This document shows, piece after piece, positions 44,063 through 57,399 of a stretch of 64,000 bases of DNA. The notes beneath the pieces were generated by a model. That model made no database searches. It saw only the letters and a program-made list of their open reading frames with translations, and was not told the DNA's origin. The DNA is from Atriophallophorus winterbourni (Eukaryota > Platyhelminthes > Trematoda > Plagiorchiida > Microphallidae), in contig JACCGJ010018503.1 in assembly GCA_013407085.1 (NCBI GenBank), positions 23,097 through 87,096 of the forward strand, written 5' to 3'. The position numbers and the translations under genes are program-made. The first letter of the stretch is position 1; each line of letters opens with the position of its first letter.

Positions 44063-44166
44063 ACTAACCATTCTACGGTTTTTGCTATCATTGCAAAGAT
44101 CAAGCCGAGCTACGCATTTTGATGCCTGATTCTGTGTTCTTTTCCTTGTGTTGTTAACGAGGTATA

Positions 44167-44700
44167 GTGACAACGAAGATTGTTCACCCGACAGCCAAGG
44201 GCATGGATCCGTCGAACGTAACATTGTTCACGGCCGGCCAAGCTGATAGGACACATCTCGACTCGCAGAATTGTGCCGAGGTCGCATGCAAAGTGAGTGA
44301 ACAACCGGTGAGTATCAAGGCGAGTAAAGTCATAACGAGTTTTCTGTGTAAGGGTAAGATCCATGGCAAATATGACTGTATTTTAGCCCCTGAATCGATA
44401 GCATTAATAAATAATGAAAAGTTTCCAGGCGCCTGCTATATCTGTGTTCGTTGCAGTGCTAAATCCTTGCACGATGCTGATACGTTTGAAGCCAAAATAG
44501 AAAATGGAATGGCTAGTTTCGAGTTGAGCCTTGAGGACATATTGGTAAATCATGTGAGTACGCAATTAATCACTGATGTAAACCATCTTATCAATACAAC
44601 TATTTCCGAACCACCATTGAATGAATCTGACACTAAGGCTATTGTTGTGACAAAAAAGAGGGTTAATCCCGTTTTGGAATTAGATAAAGCGATCACCTAA
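44167..44700 (+). pseudogene. CR1 ORF1 N-terminal half (177 codons open)
   Basis: Open frame with a degraded PHD-like finger: CKVSEQPVSIKASKV and FLCKGKIHGKYDCILAPESI, then CYICVRC. After it comes a Ser/Glu-rich stretch to residue 177. In the copy at 8349 the equivalent finger is CQIC/CFGC/HTKC; here the first Cys pair is lost. The gene once encoded the RNA-binding ORF1 protein. Confidence 0.7.
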
Positions 44701-45465
44701 TGTAAATTACACAAAGTGACTCGTCTAACTCGCCACTCAACTTCAGCTCATATTGGTCAAACTCGCTTGCTAAAGGTCACACCTAAACGCGGGCTGATAT
44801 CGAGAACATACTGCTGAACGCTTACCTACTTAAGACAGATCCCGACATACCATGGTGAGAAAGGAATCGCAGCTTGAACGCCAGGGAAAAACGCTATCAA
44901 TAAGTATAGTTCTACTTGATGTACCAAAAAATACTTCTCGAGCATTGATTCAGAAAACCGTAGAGCACGACGTCAAGCAATGGAGCTACATTGTGTATTC
45001 TCTAAACATTTCTAATTTCGTTGTTGTGGACAATTTTGGAGTTCCTTTTTCGCCAAAATAAAAAAAGAGGAAGGAGTGAATCCCATGAATATTACATTCT
45101 TGACCAGCACTATGGACTTAATTGTAAGGTCGGAATGGAAAAAAGGTAAACAAATATTACCCAAGGATGTTATTCTTAGCCCACGTAAACCCAATGTCAT
45201 AAGTCAAACACCCCGTCTAGAGACAGCGGATTGCAGCGTTTCCATCCAAATGGAGGAAATCAATACATCAAAAAACGTCGTAGGTCCGGCTCAAATCGAG
45301 TCGGGCCGAGCAATTTACACCGAAATCTAATTGTCGATTCAAGATATCGGTGACCAATAAAAAGCGCACATGTTTTATTATCCCGGGGACTGACTATACA
45401 CCGGGATCCGGCATCACGCAGCTTAACGCATTATCACATACCACATGATTCATCACTACATAAAT

Positions 45466-46079
45466 CAGCATCGATCAAATGTGTTTATACAAATGCTCAG
45501 TGTTTAGTCAACAAGTTGGCGGAACTTATCAATATCTGTGTAGACAATTCCCCTTATATTATTGCTGTGACTGAAACTTGGCCTCAATCGAGTATTAACA
45601 ACAGTGAACTTTCTATTCTTAATAGGACACTCTGTGATGGCGTTGGAGGTGGTGTTGCGTTGTATTCTCACAAGCGACTAAAGATAAACAACATCTCAGA
45701 TACTGATATTTCACTCACTGATGCGCTGTGGTGCTCACTTGACCTGGAAATTGGTGACGGCTGTACAATCGGCGTCATGTACTACTCACCAACATCAAAC
45801 TTAGAACACAACCATATGCAAGTTGAAAGACTTCAGCGCCTCAATGCTCGAAAGCACGCTCAAATGCTAATCATCGGGGACTTCAACATTTCGCCACTAT
45901 ACTCAAGAGGACAGCATTCAACGAACTTACTGGAGAACAAACTTCACGAAGTATTAAACCTAGTACTCTTGTACAACCACGTCTACAGTTCATTGAGACA
46001 CAACTACGAGACAAAGGTCATCCGTAAAGTCGACTTTTGGAGCCTCAGAGAAGCACTCGGTGAACTAAACGAGGGCTAA
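45466..46079 (+). pseudogene. CR1 endonuclease domain (open frame of 187 codons in part)
   Basis: APE-type endonuclease with TNAQ, AVTETW, GVGGGVALYSHKR, DALWCSLDLE, CTIGVMYYSPTS and IGDFN, all in the order of CR1 endonucleases. The SDH motif is missing because of a deletion before VIRKVDFWSL. RT follows, broken, from about 46700. Confidence 0.78.
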
Positions 46080-48489
46080 CCTGATTTCTGTTATTCAAAT
46101 ACACATTCTAACTCATTGTTAAACTACCTTCAGATGTCAATCCAATTAAACTCTCGATTTATTCTCAGCAAAGATATCCGCACGTTCCGGTTCACTATTT
46201 GAGATGGATCCAGAAAATGGATTTCAATGAAAAGACAAGCCTGGGCTTGTTACTACTGCAAATTGGTTTCAATTTTGCCGAATGCGGAACAGAGTGAGCA
46301 TCCTTGTTCGGCAAGACAAACAACAGAACCAGCAACGCATTGCGGAAAGAAAGAATTATAATTTCAAAATACTGTACAAAATTGGGATTGAAAGAACAAA
46401 AGTGAAACTAGGTGTTTTGCAGCTCACGAAATAACAAGGAATGACTACTATAGTTCAAGAGACATTGGATGCTTTAGCAAGCTTTTATTCCAACGTGTTC
46501 TGCCCGAATCAGACTCATTAGAACGTCTAACTAGACCAATAAGTGACCAAGTGGTTGTGGAACGACATACGGCGACTAAATACGAGGAATCCCCGGGTGG
46601 GGACAACAATACCCCATCTATTGTCCGTGCATGTTATAGAGAGCTTTCATACAGTCTATTGAAGTTTTTCAACCGGAGTCTTCGTGACGGTTGAGTACCG
46701 TCAGCATGAAAAGTTGGTGTGAAAACACCAATATACAAGGGTAGCTGTCGTTCCAACGCTGTAAATTACAGGTCAGTTACGCAGCACCCCTGCATCTCGA
46801 AAATTATGTCGCGCATCCAAAATGAGTGTATCGTGTGTCAACTTGAAACTAAATGACTTTTATCAGCAGCGCAACATGGGTTTTGCCGAAACAGATCTTG
46901 TCTCTCAAATTTACTCATCACTCTAGACGATTGGACAACGTATCTTGACCTAGGATACTCAATCCATGCCTGTTATATTGATGTATCAAAGGCATTCGAT
47001 AAGGTCAAACATAACATGCTTCTGCAAAAGCCAGTGCAATATGGGATAACAGGATACTTATTATCGTGGATAATGGATTATCTGACCGATCGTCATGTGT
47101 GAGTCCGCATTGACGGCGTTCTATAAAAAAAACCATCAAATTTCAGTGTTCGGGCCTATTATTTTCTTGGTATACATAAATGTTATTGTGCAAGTAGTAC
47201 TATGCAAGATGGTTCTTTTTGCTGATGACACAAAACATGGAAGCAATTCCGATCGGTTGAAGATTGTTTGATGCTGCAAGAGGAATTGGATGCCATGTAT
47301 TTCTAGTCTCAACTAAATCAGATGTCTGTCAACACATGTAAATGTGAAATGTTTCGACTTGGCCAAGAATACTAGCATGCATAGAATCTTGGACATGAAA
47401 ACTTGACTTGGACCAGCGTTAAGAAGGATCTCGGTATCTAAATTACTAATAACCTGAAACCGAATAGTCATTGCCAGAAGTCTTCAACAAAGCAAGCGGT
47501 ATCTTGGGAATGCTGAGGAGAATATTTTGACGGTTCTCTCATAAAACGCTCCTCCGCATTTTAAATACTTACACCTATCTGACGATAGCCCACATGATCC
47601 CAGTTTGGACATGGTGGCTTCGTAAAGACATTGAATTGCTGGGTAAAATTTTACCACCGAGCGACGAAGCTAATTAATGGGATGCAGCACGTCCCATATA
47701 AATAGCGAATTGCTATGCAGGGATTGATCGATTTTACAATAAGGAGAGTAAGGCGCGACAGTATCGTAACATATAATATACCGCGGCTGGAAAAACACCC
47801 GGTCCACGATTTGATTCCAATACACGGCGTCATTCAAGTTGTCTCGTTATACCGCAATCAAGGATCGATTGTAAACGTCATTTCTTCTCGGTGCTTTCTG
47901 TGGAATTCACTATCACAGGATATTGTGAACGCTCATACGATCAGTGATTTCAAATCGAAACTGGATACTTATATCAAAGAGCACTCCACGATTGGCACTG
48001 TATAATGACCCCATATGAACCCACACAAAACAAACCACTCAAGAGAATTTTAATGACATCCTCTATACTTATAAATAGCTGTCATCCAATGATATATCTA
48101 AAGCGATTGCTTTTTTCACCATAAAATCTTGATTCTTGTTTCTAGTATAAGGTTCTGTGCTGCGGACAGATTCATTTTCCATGTCTCCGGAATTTTGTAT
48201 GTTGATCCCTAATCTCCTGTGCGATCGTATAGTATACATTGATAAACACGTGTTAAAAACGAAGAATCTTCTTTTGCTTCGTTTTCCTGGTTACAGGTGA
48301 GTTGAAATCAGGAACTCGACCATTTGCAAACCGCAATTGCTGTAAAATGACGTTTGCGAAAGTGATACGAATGCTCTTGGCATTGATCCCGCGAGTTGAA
48401 ATAAACGTGCTCTTGATCGCTCACATTGGAGCCATTGTGTAAAGCATTTTCTGAAAGCTCGGGAGGAGCAGATACAGGTCTTGTCTGCT

Positions 48490-48660
48490 GAACGCAGATC
48501 ACGCAGCTGAAAGGCAACTGCCGCCGATCGACTGACTTTTGCCTATCGTTGCGAGCGCTGCGGGAGAGATTGTTCCTCCCGAATAGGACTGTTAAGCCAT
48601 TCGAAAACTGTTGAACATGCGAATGTGATGTACATACATAGTCGACATCGACCGAGGTAG
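48490..48660 (+). mobile_element. LINE C-terminal zinc-finger fragment
   Basis: Frame DRLTFAYRCERCGRDCSSRI, continuing GLLSHSKTVEH, matches the CxxCGRxCxSRIGLxSH finger that ends some LINE RT proteins. It is probably from the same class as the RT fragment at 20735-21420, not CR1. Confidence 0.65.
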
Positions 48661-48689
48661 GCCAACAACAGGCTATAAAGATGTTGCAT

Positions 48690-48850
48690 GCACCAGAACC
48701 GGTATTGCTTCTGGAGTCAATGTTTTATCACATCCTATGTAAGAACTAAGTAAACAGTTCCAACAGGTGACAGATTTAACACTTCTACCCATTAATCTCG
48801 CAGAGCTAATCAATGATTCACGAGCAACAAATAAGTTCATATTGCAGGGG
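48690..48850 (-). mobile_element. CR1 ORF1 finger fragment
   Basis: On the minus strand: VKSVTCWNCLLSSYIGCDKT then LTPEAIPVLV, the same ORF1 stretch as at 17165-17420. Confidence 0.6.
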
Positions 48851-48859
48851 GCAGGGAGA

Positions 48860-51435
48860 GGATTTCGTCAAAATAATCGAGGCTAAAACGATATCCTGTG
48901 TTAACGTCCGTTAGGTTGTCTGCACATGGTTTGTGGGCTCTTGCTTCAAAAATAACCACGTCCACCACTGTTCATACCCAAATGACGAATATACCCGCTT
49001 TCATCCTTCAAAGCAACTTGTCTAACGATAGTAGCTTTCTCTTGGAAAGACAATTGATCGAACGCGTTTATTAGGCACACGACGAAGAACAACATATCAC
49101 ATATCCATCTTCTATAGACACAGTTCTGTCCTCAAATATATATGTGTGCCGGCTGTCACTTTGATCCGACTTGCCAATCGATTTTGTGGTAACCGGTTTA
49201 TTACAAGACCTATCCACGCTAGACATGTTTGACCTGACTTGACAGAAAAAACGATTGACTATAAGAATATCTACTTTCGGACACAAAGAATATAGATTAT
49301 TATTGTATAAATTGATCCTTCGGAGCAAACTCCCTAGTTTCCTAAAGATCACACAGATTGGGTGTAAGTTACAAAAATTATATTCGGAATTACTGTAGTA
49401 CAAAATAATTCAACTATACATCAGCGTCTACGGAAGCATGGAGATGGCAAAGATTTAGTGCAGTAAGTCTTGATGCAGGAGTTAAAAGGTTAAAAATTAT
49501 CATGATCTGAAGCACTGTGTAAATAAACCACGTCCACCACTTATCGAATTTGTCTCAGTTCACCCCTGAGGTCAAAATGTTGAACATAAATCACTTTCAC
49601 TAATGAATCCCATGACACAAGAGAACACCAAACGGTCATCGCGTTCGCACACATATGACGGAAAATAAAACACATGCTCAAGTCTCATTGACCCAGCACA
49701 TTATCGTCAACTTTTCTGTGACGGTTGTCGCTTTGCACGAATTTGCCAATGGATCTCGTGCCAACTGCTTCACCACAATTTCTCAACACGATGGGCTCTC
49801 ATGACTGATCCGACGAATTTTATATCACGCAAAATTGCATTATCGTTGTCTAGCATCATTCATATAATGTGCATATAATACGGACAATCAAGCATCGCTA
49901 TAAAACTGCTCTTGGTAATTTCCGTGGGTGATCCCATGCTCACGACCTCACACAAGTTTCACTTATCGGTACAAATTCCACTGCAATGATTAGATTGTTC
50001 GTCACGGATGCTTACAATTAAGTTCGGCTATGATAATGACTGAAATTAAGCTCACATCTTATATGGCATTTCATCTATGATTTCTTGATTGAATTCTTTG
50101 TTTATATTGATTCATCGACATGGAACTAAACAGAGAACATTTTTAATATGCATCTACATACATACTTAAAAATGTTTACTTTCTAAATTTTTTAATATTT
50201 TCTGAAGTAAACAAGAATTGGGCATGCATTCCCATTGGCAAGGAAAAAAAGCTTCAATTCGAATTTATCATTATTCGATAGCACTATAGAGACGCAAATT
50301 TTATCATCCAGAATTATTGCTCATTATAGTTTGTCAATAAAATCCACGCAAAATGATCAACAATGCAGCCAAGTGCTAAGCTCAACGAAATGATCAGCAA
50401 TGTAGAATTGCGAGAATACAGATACAATTCAGATATCAATATTCAGATTGCCTTGATAAAAGTTTCGAAAGATTCCTTTGTTTAATTTTGTCATAGTAAT
50501 TTTTCCACAATCACAAATCAATTGGGCTTCATTCACCCATAACAAGCTGAAACGCACTGTGTAAGGGGATGCTTGATAAGTTACATCGTAACCCATGGCA
50601 ACGGTTCCACTGGGTTGAGATTATGTCAAAATAAATCCCCCGGGACAACGAGGCACTGCGAAACCAACGAAATTTATATAGCTTAATCATCAGAAGGATA
50701 TGATTCATTTATGTACAATTAACCCCAAAACTGCGTCTCCTATTGTTGCGTTGGTTCGTTTCACTCCAAATTGATGGATATACCCGACGGCTTGGTATGA
50801 TTGAAAACCAATCAATATTAAGGGTGCATCAATCTTGTTTCTTTTGCATTAGACGGTCTTCACTGTCAGTCAATCGCGGACCAGCTGCCAATCCGTCTAG
50901 GAGTATTTATCATCCAACTTTAATACTCCAACTGATAGTTTAATTTGGAGTAAAATATGTTGTTCTACGCAGACAATTATAGTGGTACACACATAGAAAG
51001 GAAAAATTATTCTCTAATTTTTAACTTTCACTTTTTCTATAAATATTGGCATAAAGCCATTTAGGGTTCTTGCATCTAATCCGTTGAAAACAGCATCAAT
51101 AGATATACAAATGGTACCAATAAGCATTAAACCGTGTTGAACTGTGGAATAACGATGTAATCTCATCGTTCATTTCAACATACACCGTACAAATGGCTTA
51201 TTTGTGTACGTTACAAACTACATTGCGGTCATTCGTGAAACATTCAACGAAATTTTTGATGGGGGATTAGATTTAGTAGTTAAGCAATTTGGAGTTCTAA
51301 AATTTGTTAATAAAAACCCGTTGTTATGAGTGGCATTATGAGAAGATAATTGCTTGGTATGAATCTTTTAAGCAGATTCATGTCAAATGTAAACAACACT
51401 ATTAGGTACATGCAACAGGTTTCATATTTGGTGAG
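48860..51435. other. No recognised feature
   Basis: AT-rich DNA with scattered short ORFs and no motif or repeat that I can name. Confidence 0.35.
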
Positions 51436-51439
51436 ATAA

Positions 51440-51832
51440 GAGAAGAGTTTTGCGACTGAAAATCGAAGGTGGTGTGTCTTGACACAAGCTATTTCAGCTG
51501 ACTTCAAGTTGACGTTACCTGAAAGTGAACGCTGCTCACAACAAAGTATATCAGTTGCTGAAGCACCGAATGGGTGCTCAATATTGCTCCGATCCACCAA
51601 AGTGGCCAATGCTTTCACGCGACCATATACACACCCGTGTATTGTATGGTCACCTTTCTGGTATGATGCGGCCGGATCTCATCGTCGTTTACTGCAAGCA
51701 TTTGGTGACAACATTATTTCCATAACAGTCGAGTATGATTTGTTCAATAAAGTCAAGGCTGGAGAATTCGTAACGACGGATCGACAACGCTTTGGACGGT
51801 CTTCTGGTTTCGTTAAAGACGAGCTGCGGTAA
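51440..51832 (+). CDS. Unrecognised ORF (about 130 codons, no clear start)
   Basis: The plus frame is open from 51440 to a TAA at 51830. It includes WCVLTQAISADFKLTLPESE, NAFTRPYTHPCIVWSPFWYD and FVTTDRQRFGRSSGFVKDEL. Composition looks protein-like (Trp, Pro, charged residues), but the minus strand is open too for 103 codons. CTATTTCAG at 51497 and CTGCG/GTAAAG at 51828 could be splice sites of an exon. It may be a transposon remnant or an exon of an unknown gene; I do not recognise it. Confidence 0.3.
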   Translation, partial: EKSFATENRRWCVLTQAISADFKLTLPESERCSQQSISVAEAPNGCSILLRSTKVANAFTRPYTHPCIVWSPFWYDAAGSHRRLLQAFGDNIISITVEYDLFNKVKAGEFVTTDRQRFGRSSGFVKDELR

Positions 51833-51849
51833 AGGTTAGGCCACGTCTT

Positions 51850-53325
51850 ACAACACGAGATATGAGCAAATCGTGGAATAAAGACCATTCGACGGTTTTG
51901 TGCCATCTAGCGGCGTTGGGCGGAGTCAATAAAATAAACGTTTCTGTTCCCAAGATTTTTGCGAAAAAAGATAAGCAGTGAGCTTCTCTCCAAGACGCTA
52001 ATCCTTTTTTGGAGGGTGGCATAAGTGATAGTAGTCATAATATTACTTTATTTAATATATTTAGAAACATTTTAAAGAGCTACATCAAAGAGTCTAAAGA
52101 TGGTTTCACCATGTCGACAATATTTAAATCTATCTAAGCTTGCACATTGATATTACATGATGTTAAATTTCATCCCTAAGCGGAGAAATCCACAAAACAC
52201 CTTGATTATGCATGGGTCAATGATTCAAAAACACTCATTTCAAACCATATGGGAGAAAAACAAAGAAACTCTGTCATAAGCATCATGCAATTTAACAATG
52301 AGTTACACTTAGTGTTTAAATAACTCATCGTTCGCAAGATCCATCACGAGGGTCAATTGAGCTCTTGTGATATCAAAACATTTTAGGGTTAGCAATTTGG
52401 TAGATATAAAGCTTAGCTCTATTCGATAGGATTTATCCCCGAACTAATTTTGGCATTAGAGAATGTTGAGTAATTTTTAAATCATTTAGCTGTAACAACC
52501 TTACTGCCATAAATAGTGTAAGCGGGATGTTTAAAAGGATATTTCATAAAACGATTACATTTATTCCCTTATTTGGGAACTTTCAGTTGTTTTATAGGAA
52601 TTAAATTGCTGTTTCAAACTGTAATTTTGAATAATTCATTTCCGAATACTGTGATACGTATTGTAACATCGATACGAATACTTGTGAATATTATTACCAT
52701 TGTTTCCGTGTTTAGATGAACTTTCGTTAATAAAACTGCAATAATCCGATCTCAACGCAGCGTTGGCAATTCAGCAATGCTGTTGATGTGATGAAAAAAT
52801 CGATCTTTCAATTGCTAATCCATGCTGTCAACATTGTTGGATGTATCCTGAGGGTAGAGATTGTCTGTCACAGTACCGCTGAATCGAATCGACAGTTTTT
52901 ATACGAAAATAATCGCTGTATCTATTTTTGCCGATATAATTCAGCCTAAAGTAAAACTTTTGGATTTATGTCATCACCATGTCAAGTTGTACTTTGTCTA
53001 ACACTGCTTTACATCTAAAAAGAGCTGATGAATCGCTTTTGTTACTGTGTTAATAAAAAAAGATCATTAACATTTGAACAAAGTAGACTTATTATCACAA
53101 TATATGAATATGCATGTAACGGCGGTTAAGGGAACATCGAACAAATTTAAGTGATGAAAATCATTTTGCAATCATGAGATTAAAGACCTACTGAAACTTT
53201 ATTTATACCAGTTTAATATCCGACTGGTTAAGAAACAAAGCGATCCCGACAATGTGAGTGTACACAATAGGAAACGAGGCACTTTCCGGTATGGAGAAGC
53301 ATCGGCTCCGAACGTTTCCTTCGTT
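51850..53325. other. No recognised feature
   Basis: AT-rich, non-coding. Confidence 0.35.
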
Positions 53326-53329
53326 TACA

Positions 53330-53695
53330 AACAGGACTTGTGCTGCTTAATAAAGCGCGTTTTGTATGCACGAATGAGGGGGTCTATGACAGAATATTTG
53401 AGCAGCTACTTTCCATGTTAGCAGTCGCCAATATATTTAATTCTGTACGCGTCAGTCTCATTTGGAATGCCATCCACGAAACCATTGTTACCGTCTCCAG
53501 TGTCGAAAGTTCCATTCGAAATCTTGACCCGCATTTGCTGCAAAACGATTTGACGGCACCTGCGTATTGACTCATGTTAAGTATTGAACTGGCTTTATAT
53601 GATTATCTGTTATTTCCCTTTCATGAACGAATATTTACTATTGTATGGTAACTGTGCTTTTTGTGACCATAAATTCTTGAAGCTTGAATCTACTG
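53330..53695 (+). mobile_element. CR1-type LINE 3' end
   Basis: The frame ends VRVSLIWNAIHETI, SSIRNLDPHLLQNDLTAPAY and a stop at 53568-53570, the CR1 RT C-terminus. The trailer has CTGTGCTTTTTGTGACCATAA and a decayed TTGAATC tail at 53672-53695. It closely resembles the fragment at 4863-5171. Confidence 0.8.
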
Positions 53696-53699
53696 TCTA

Positions 53700-56600
53700 A
53701 TATTCAACCACAATTTCAGGGAAGGCGGTATCTTATAGTTCCGTCAAAACGATACTGCATAAACTAGAAGCACCGGTTGTTTCTGTGAACCAATTGAGAT
53801 TGTGAATACAGCTTGATGTAGAAATATCTGGAAGAAAACCACAATTCACAATCTATATTTTGTTTAACGTTTGCTTGTGAACGCGATTTTTTTTCAGGCC
53901 AATTCGTAAGTAAGAAACCAATTACAATCAATGTGCACATTGGAAATTATATTATTATTATTAATATAATAAATGATTATAATATTTTTTAATATTATTT
54001 AAGTTATTAAAGCCTTTTTAATAATAACACATAAGAAAATTAAAGAAGAAGTATATATATGTATATATATATGATGAATTAATGAAAATTTATTTTTTCA
54101 TTTTCAGTAAGTAAATAAAATGTTGCAACTTTCTAGTTGGAAGATATCCGTTGATAAATTAATTAAAATAAAAGTATGAAAGATTTTACTCGCAAAAATG
54201 ATTCTTATTTCTCGTGATTTTATTAGTTTAAAATGGATTTTTTATACGGAATTCAACCCGACCTGACCAAGACTGAATACATTCCATCTTAGCCAAGAGC
54301 AACAAGAACCAGCGAGAAGCATTAGTATTGCATCGTAAGATCGTCTGTCATCTTTCAAGAATACTCCTTGCAATAGATTTCTTTTCCCTTACCATTTCAA
54401 ATAAACTATTGTTTAATCCCTTGATTCTGATTCTCTATTACATTTTTGCAAGTTTTTAGAAATGCACAAATGTTTGTAACTATTTCAATGTGGTGTATTT
54501 CCGACCACACCAAATGCTACATGGATTTTCCGACCATGTTCGCTTTCAAAGTTGTTTTAATTTCACGATACTACACTTAATAATCGGTGTAACGTACGTT
54601 AAACGAATAAAATAGATTTTTAAGCGAATATGCAAATCAGTAACCCACTAGCTCTGCTGCGGTGAATGAGTTGAGGGGAGAATTTCCCCAGTAATAATAT
54701 AACCGTTCATATGCTAAGGAAAAGCAAGGTTATGTTCTACATGGCTGGACAATTATCTATTCAATTTCACTAGTAGGATTGCTTTGTTCTCCAAATAGTA
54801 AAATTCAATAACCAGGATTCCACTCGGTCATATTGTTTATTGAAATTGTACACTTTCATTTTTCTCACATGGCGAATTTCGATTTCGCATTATTCATGTG
54901 TGGATAATAGCATGCTACAAAATGAACTTTTCAACTGTTTTTTCATAGAACCGAAGTCGCTATTAATTATCCTCGAATTAATTGAAATATAATTTTCGTT
55001 GGTCTATCGTATGGAACGGAGCGTATCAAATGATCGACGGAGCCAGTCTTTTGAAAAAATATTTCGACGTTTTCGGCGCCAAAAAGCGCTTTGACAAAAT
55101 AAGGCAAAGCGGTGTTGGCTTATCCAAGAAGGTTTATATCGGAATTAATTTTATCAATTAATTGATTTACTTTGAGATTCACACGCTGTAAATCACTTAA
55201 AATAAGAATTAACAAAGGACATAAACCAATGTGGATTATTTTTTGACATGTACGAAATACATCGTCATCATCACTAGCATTTGTCCTTTATTCTCGCATT
55301 ACTGAAAAGGTTTTACTTCTATTGTATTGGCATAGTTATTAATTCAGTAGTTACTTTCGACAGACTGGGGTCTTCTACCATTATATGGCTCGGACGTTTG
55401 ATGGAGGATATTATTTGAGAATTTCTAGACTCGCTACAAACACTCATCTCCTTCACATGCAGTTTCTACCAGTGACATTCAGGCAACCAATCAACAATGT
55501 TCAGCATCACTATGTATCCGATAAGCCTACACTTACTGCTCGACACAGTTTAGCTACTGTGACGTTAGTTAACATAGCCTTCTAAGTTATTTTTACAACA
55601 ACTAAAACGTGTAGGTGAAATAGTTCTGGTTGATCTTTTGCTTACACATATATTTTGCAACAAGTGTAGTGATTCTAACCACTGAAATTCCAATCGGTTA
55701 ATCGAAGTATTTACCATTGCAATTTGAAGGTGGTATTGCAAAAAGAGAAATTTTAATAAATGTTGCAGACATAATAGCTCTGCGATGCGATCCTATCTCA
55801 ATACAGGGAAGTATATAACTTGAACCGCTAATTTACTAAAAGCCTAGCAACAATTTTTTATCACAAATTGATTAACTGATGAAGAAAGACTGAAGCGTTT
55901 CATTTTTCTTAGTCTTGTATGCTGAAAATGAAAAACAACACTGATATTCGACTGAATTCATCCCATCATATTTTGCTTCGTAACTCGGTAACTCTGGGTT
56001 CCTCAAGCCCAATCGTAATCGAAAACTTACTCTCGTGATTTTGAATATAATTTGCAATCGCTTCGCTAACATTTCCTTGCATAGATGAAACGTTTGAGAA
56101 TAGTAGACATACAGTTTGCACGTAAAATGCTCCACATCAAAATGCTAGTATTTGTGTTGAGAACGGCTTCTCGAAATAGGACGCAGCAATTCGAGTTCCT
56201 TATAGTTCGTTCTCGGGTCCTCCGCGTTACCATACACGTAAATGACATACCGCTGTCTAATACATATAAGTGCACCAATTTGGGCAAGATAAATGTCCGT
56301 TTTCCATCTTAGTACGTAAGATCTCGTTTGGACCTTTAAAATATCTTAACGTGATGGGTAGCAGCAGTATTAAAGTCAGCCTACATGGCAAGACAGTTTT
56401 CACCCGGGTAGATCGAATGCTGTAGAATATATTGAGTATACTTTGAGCTATTGTACCGGCCAACATTTATATAATCATTAATAAATACCTGCACTCTAAG
56501 GCAAAGTATGTGATCCACACATAGGCACCGGTTTAATGAAATAAGAACTCTGAGATTTTCCACATTTTTGAGATATCGAAAATATTTTGAGTAATCAGAT

Positions 56601-57055
56601 TTCCGGCAAACATAAGAATTACATATGCGGGGATATTCGATAAAATACTAACTAGATCCAAAATAGAATCAAATAGAACAAAATATGGTGATGATCTAGG
56701 AAATAAATGATAAAATTTCCAACTGGTTATTAAAGAGTATTCCTTTTTATGAAAAACTACAAATAACTCCCTTAAGATATACGTAAATATCAATGAATAT
56801 GTTTCAAAATTTGATGAAAAAGAAAGATAAATTGAAATAAGATCTTATATATTTGATTTTAAATTTCTAATCAGTTTGTAATGTAAAATGTCTAAAGATG
56901 AAGTGGTCTAGAAGAAACAACTACAGAGAATGCTAGATTACTCTTTTGAAAAATGAGCAATTGCTTACATTTTTGTTGTGAGGATTAAGATTTAAGTAGG
57001 TGATACACAGCTTCAATCATTTTTAGGTTTCAATCTGGTTACTTTTTATTTGTCT
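53700..57055. other. No recognised feature
   Basis: AT-rich, with a short TA microsatellite near 54050-54071. No gene or shared repeat identified. Confidence 0.35.
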
Positions 57056-57059
57056 GCAT

Positions 57060-57230
57060 ACGTGCGTGTGTGATTAAGTAAAGTGTATAAGTTCGCAGAT
57101 TTTGATGTACCATACAAAACCATTCACCATTTTGATTGCTTTTTGAAAAATCTTCTCAAGATGCACAACGTCTTTTTTAAGCCTGGACCAGAATATCAAG
57201 CTGTAATATCAAAGACCGGGTGTATGCATG
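57060..57230 (-). mobile_element. Possible CR1 RT C-terminal fragment
   Basis: On the minus strand: LKKDVVHLEKIFQKAIKMVN, resembling LQNDISLLQRIYHRTTKL of other CR1 copies. Short and degraded, hence uncertain. Confidence 0.4.
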
Positions 57231-57399
57231 TGATCAGGATCCAAGCTAGCAACACCTGCTGACAACATCTTAAAATACGTCAATCTGTGTTGAACACACT
57301 GAATAAATTGGTATATACCACACTTCTTTGTAAACTGCTGTAGATGTTAGTTGTCAACGATATATTTTCTGATATATTCCATCACAGTATTCGCCATTA

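Larger units (their letters stand above)
44160..48140 (+). mobile_element. CR1-type LINE copy, nearly full length, inactive
   Basis: ORF1 opens at 44167 and stays open to 44700; it includes a zinc-finger-like region with Cys pairs (KIHGKYD, CYICVRC). The RNA-binding part follows at 44852-45330 in other frames (VVVDNFGVP). Endonuclease 45480-46079: CVYTNAQ, IAVTETWPQS (catalytic Glu kept) and LIIGDFNISPL. RT 46700-47600: AAQHGF, CYIDVSKAFDKV, LLSWIMDYLTDRHV and LFADDTK. C-terminus LWNSL at about 47905. Tail CTTGATTCTTG near 48128-48140. Multiple stops and deletions throughout ORF2. Confidence 0.82.

Noticed and set aside
44110..44369. Minus-strand ORFs of 61-84 codons
   Set aside because: Shadows of the CR1 ORF1 on the plus strand.
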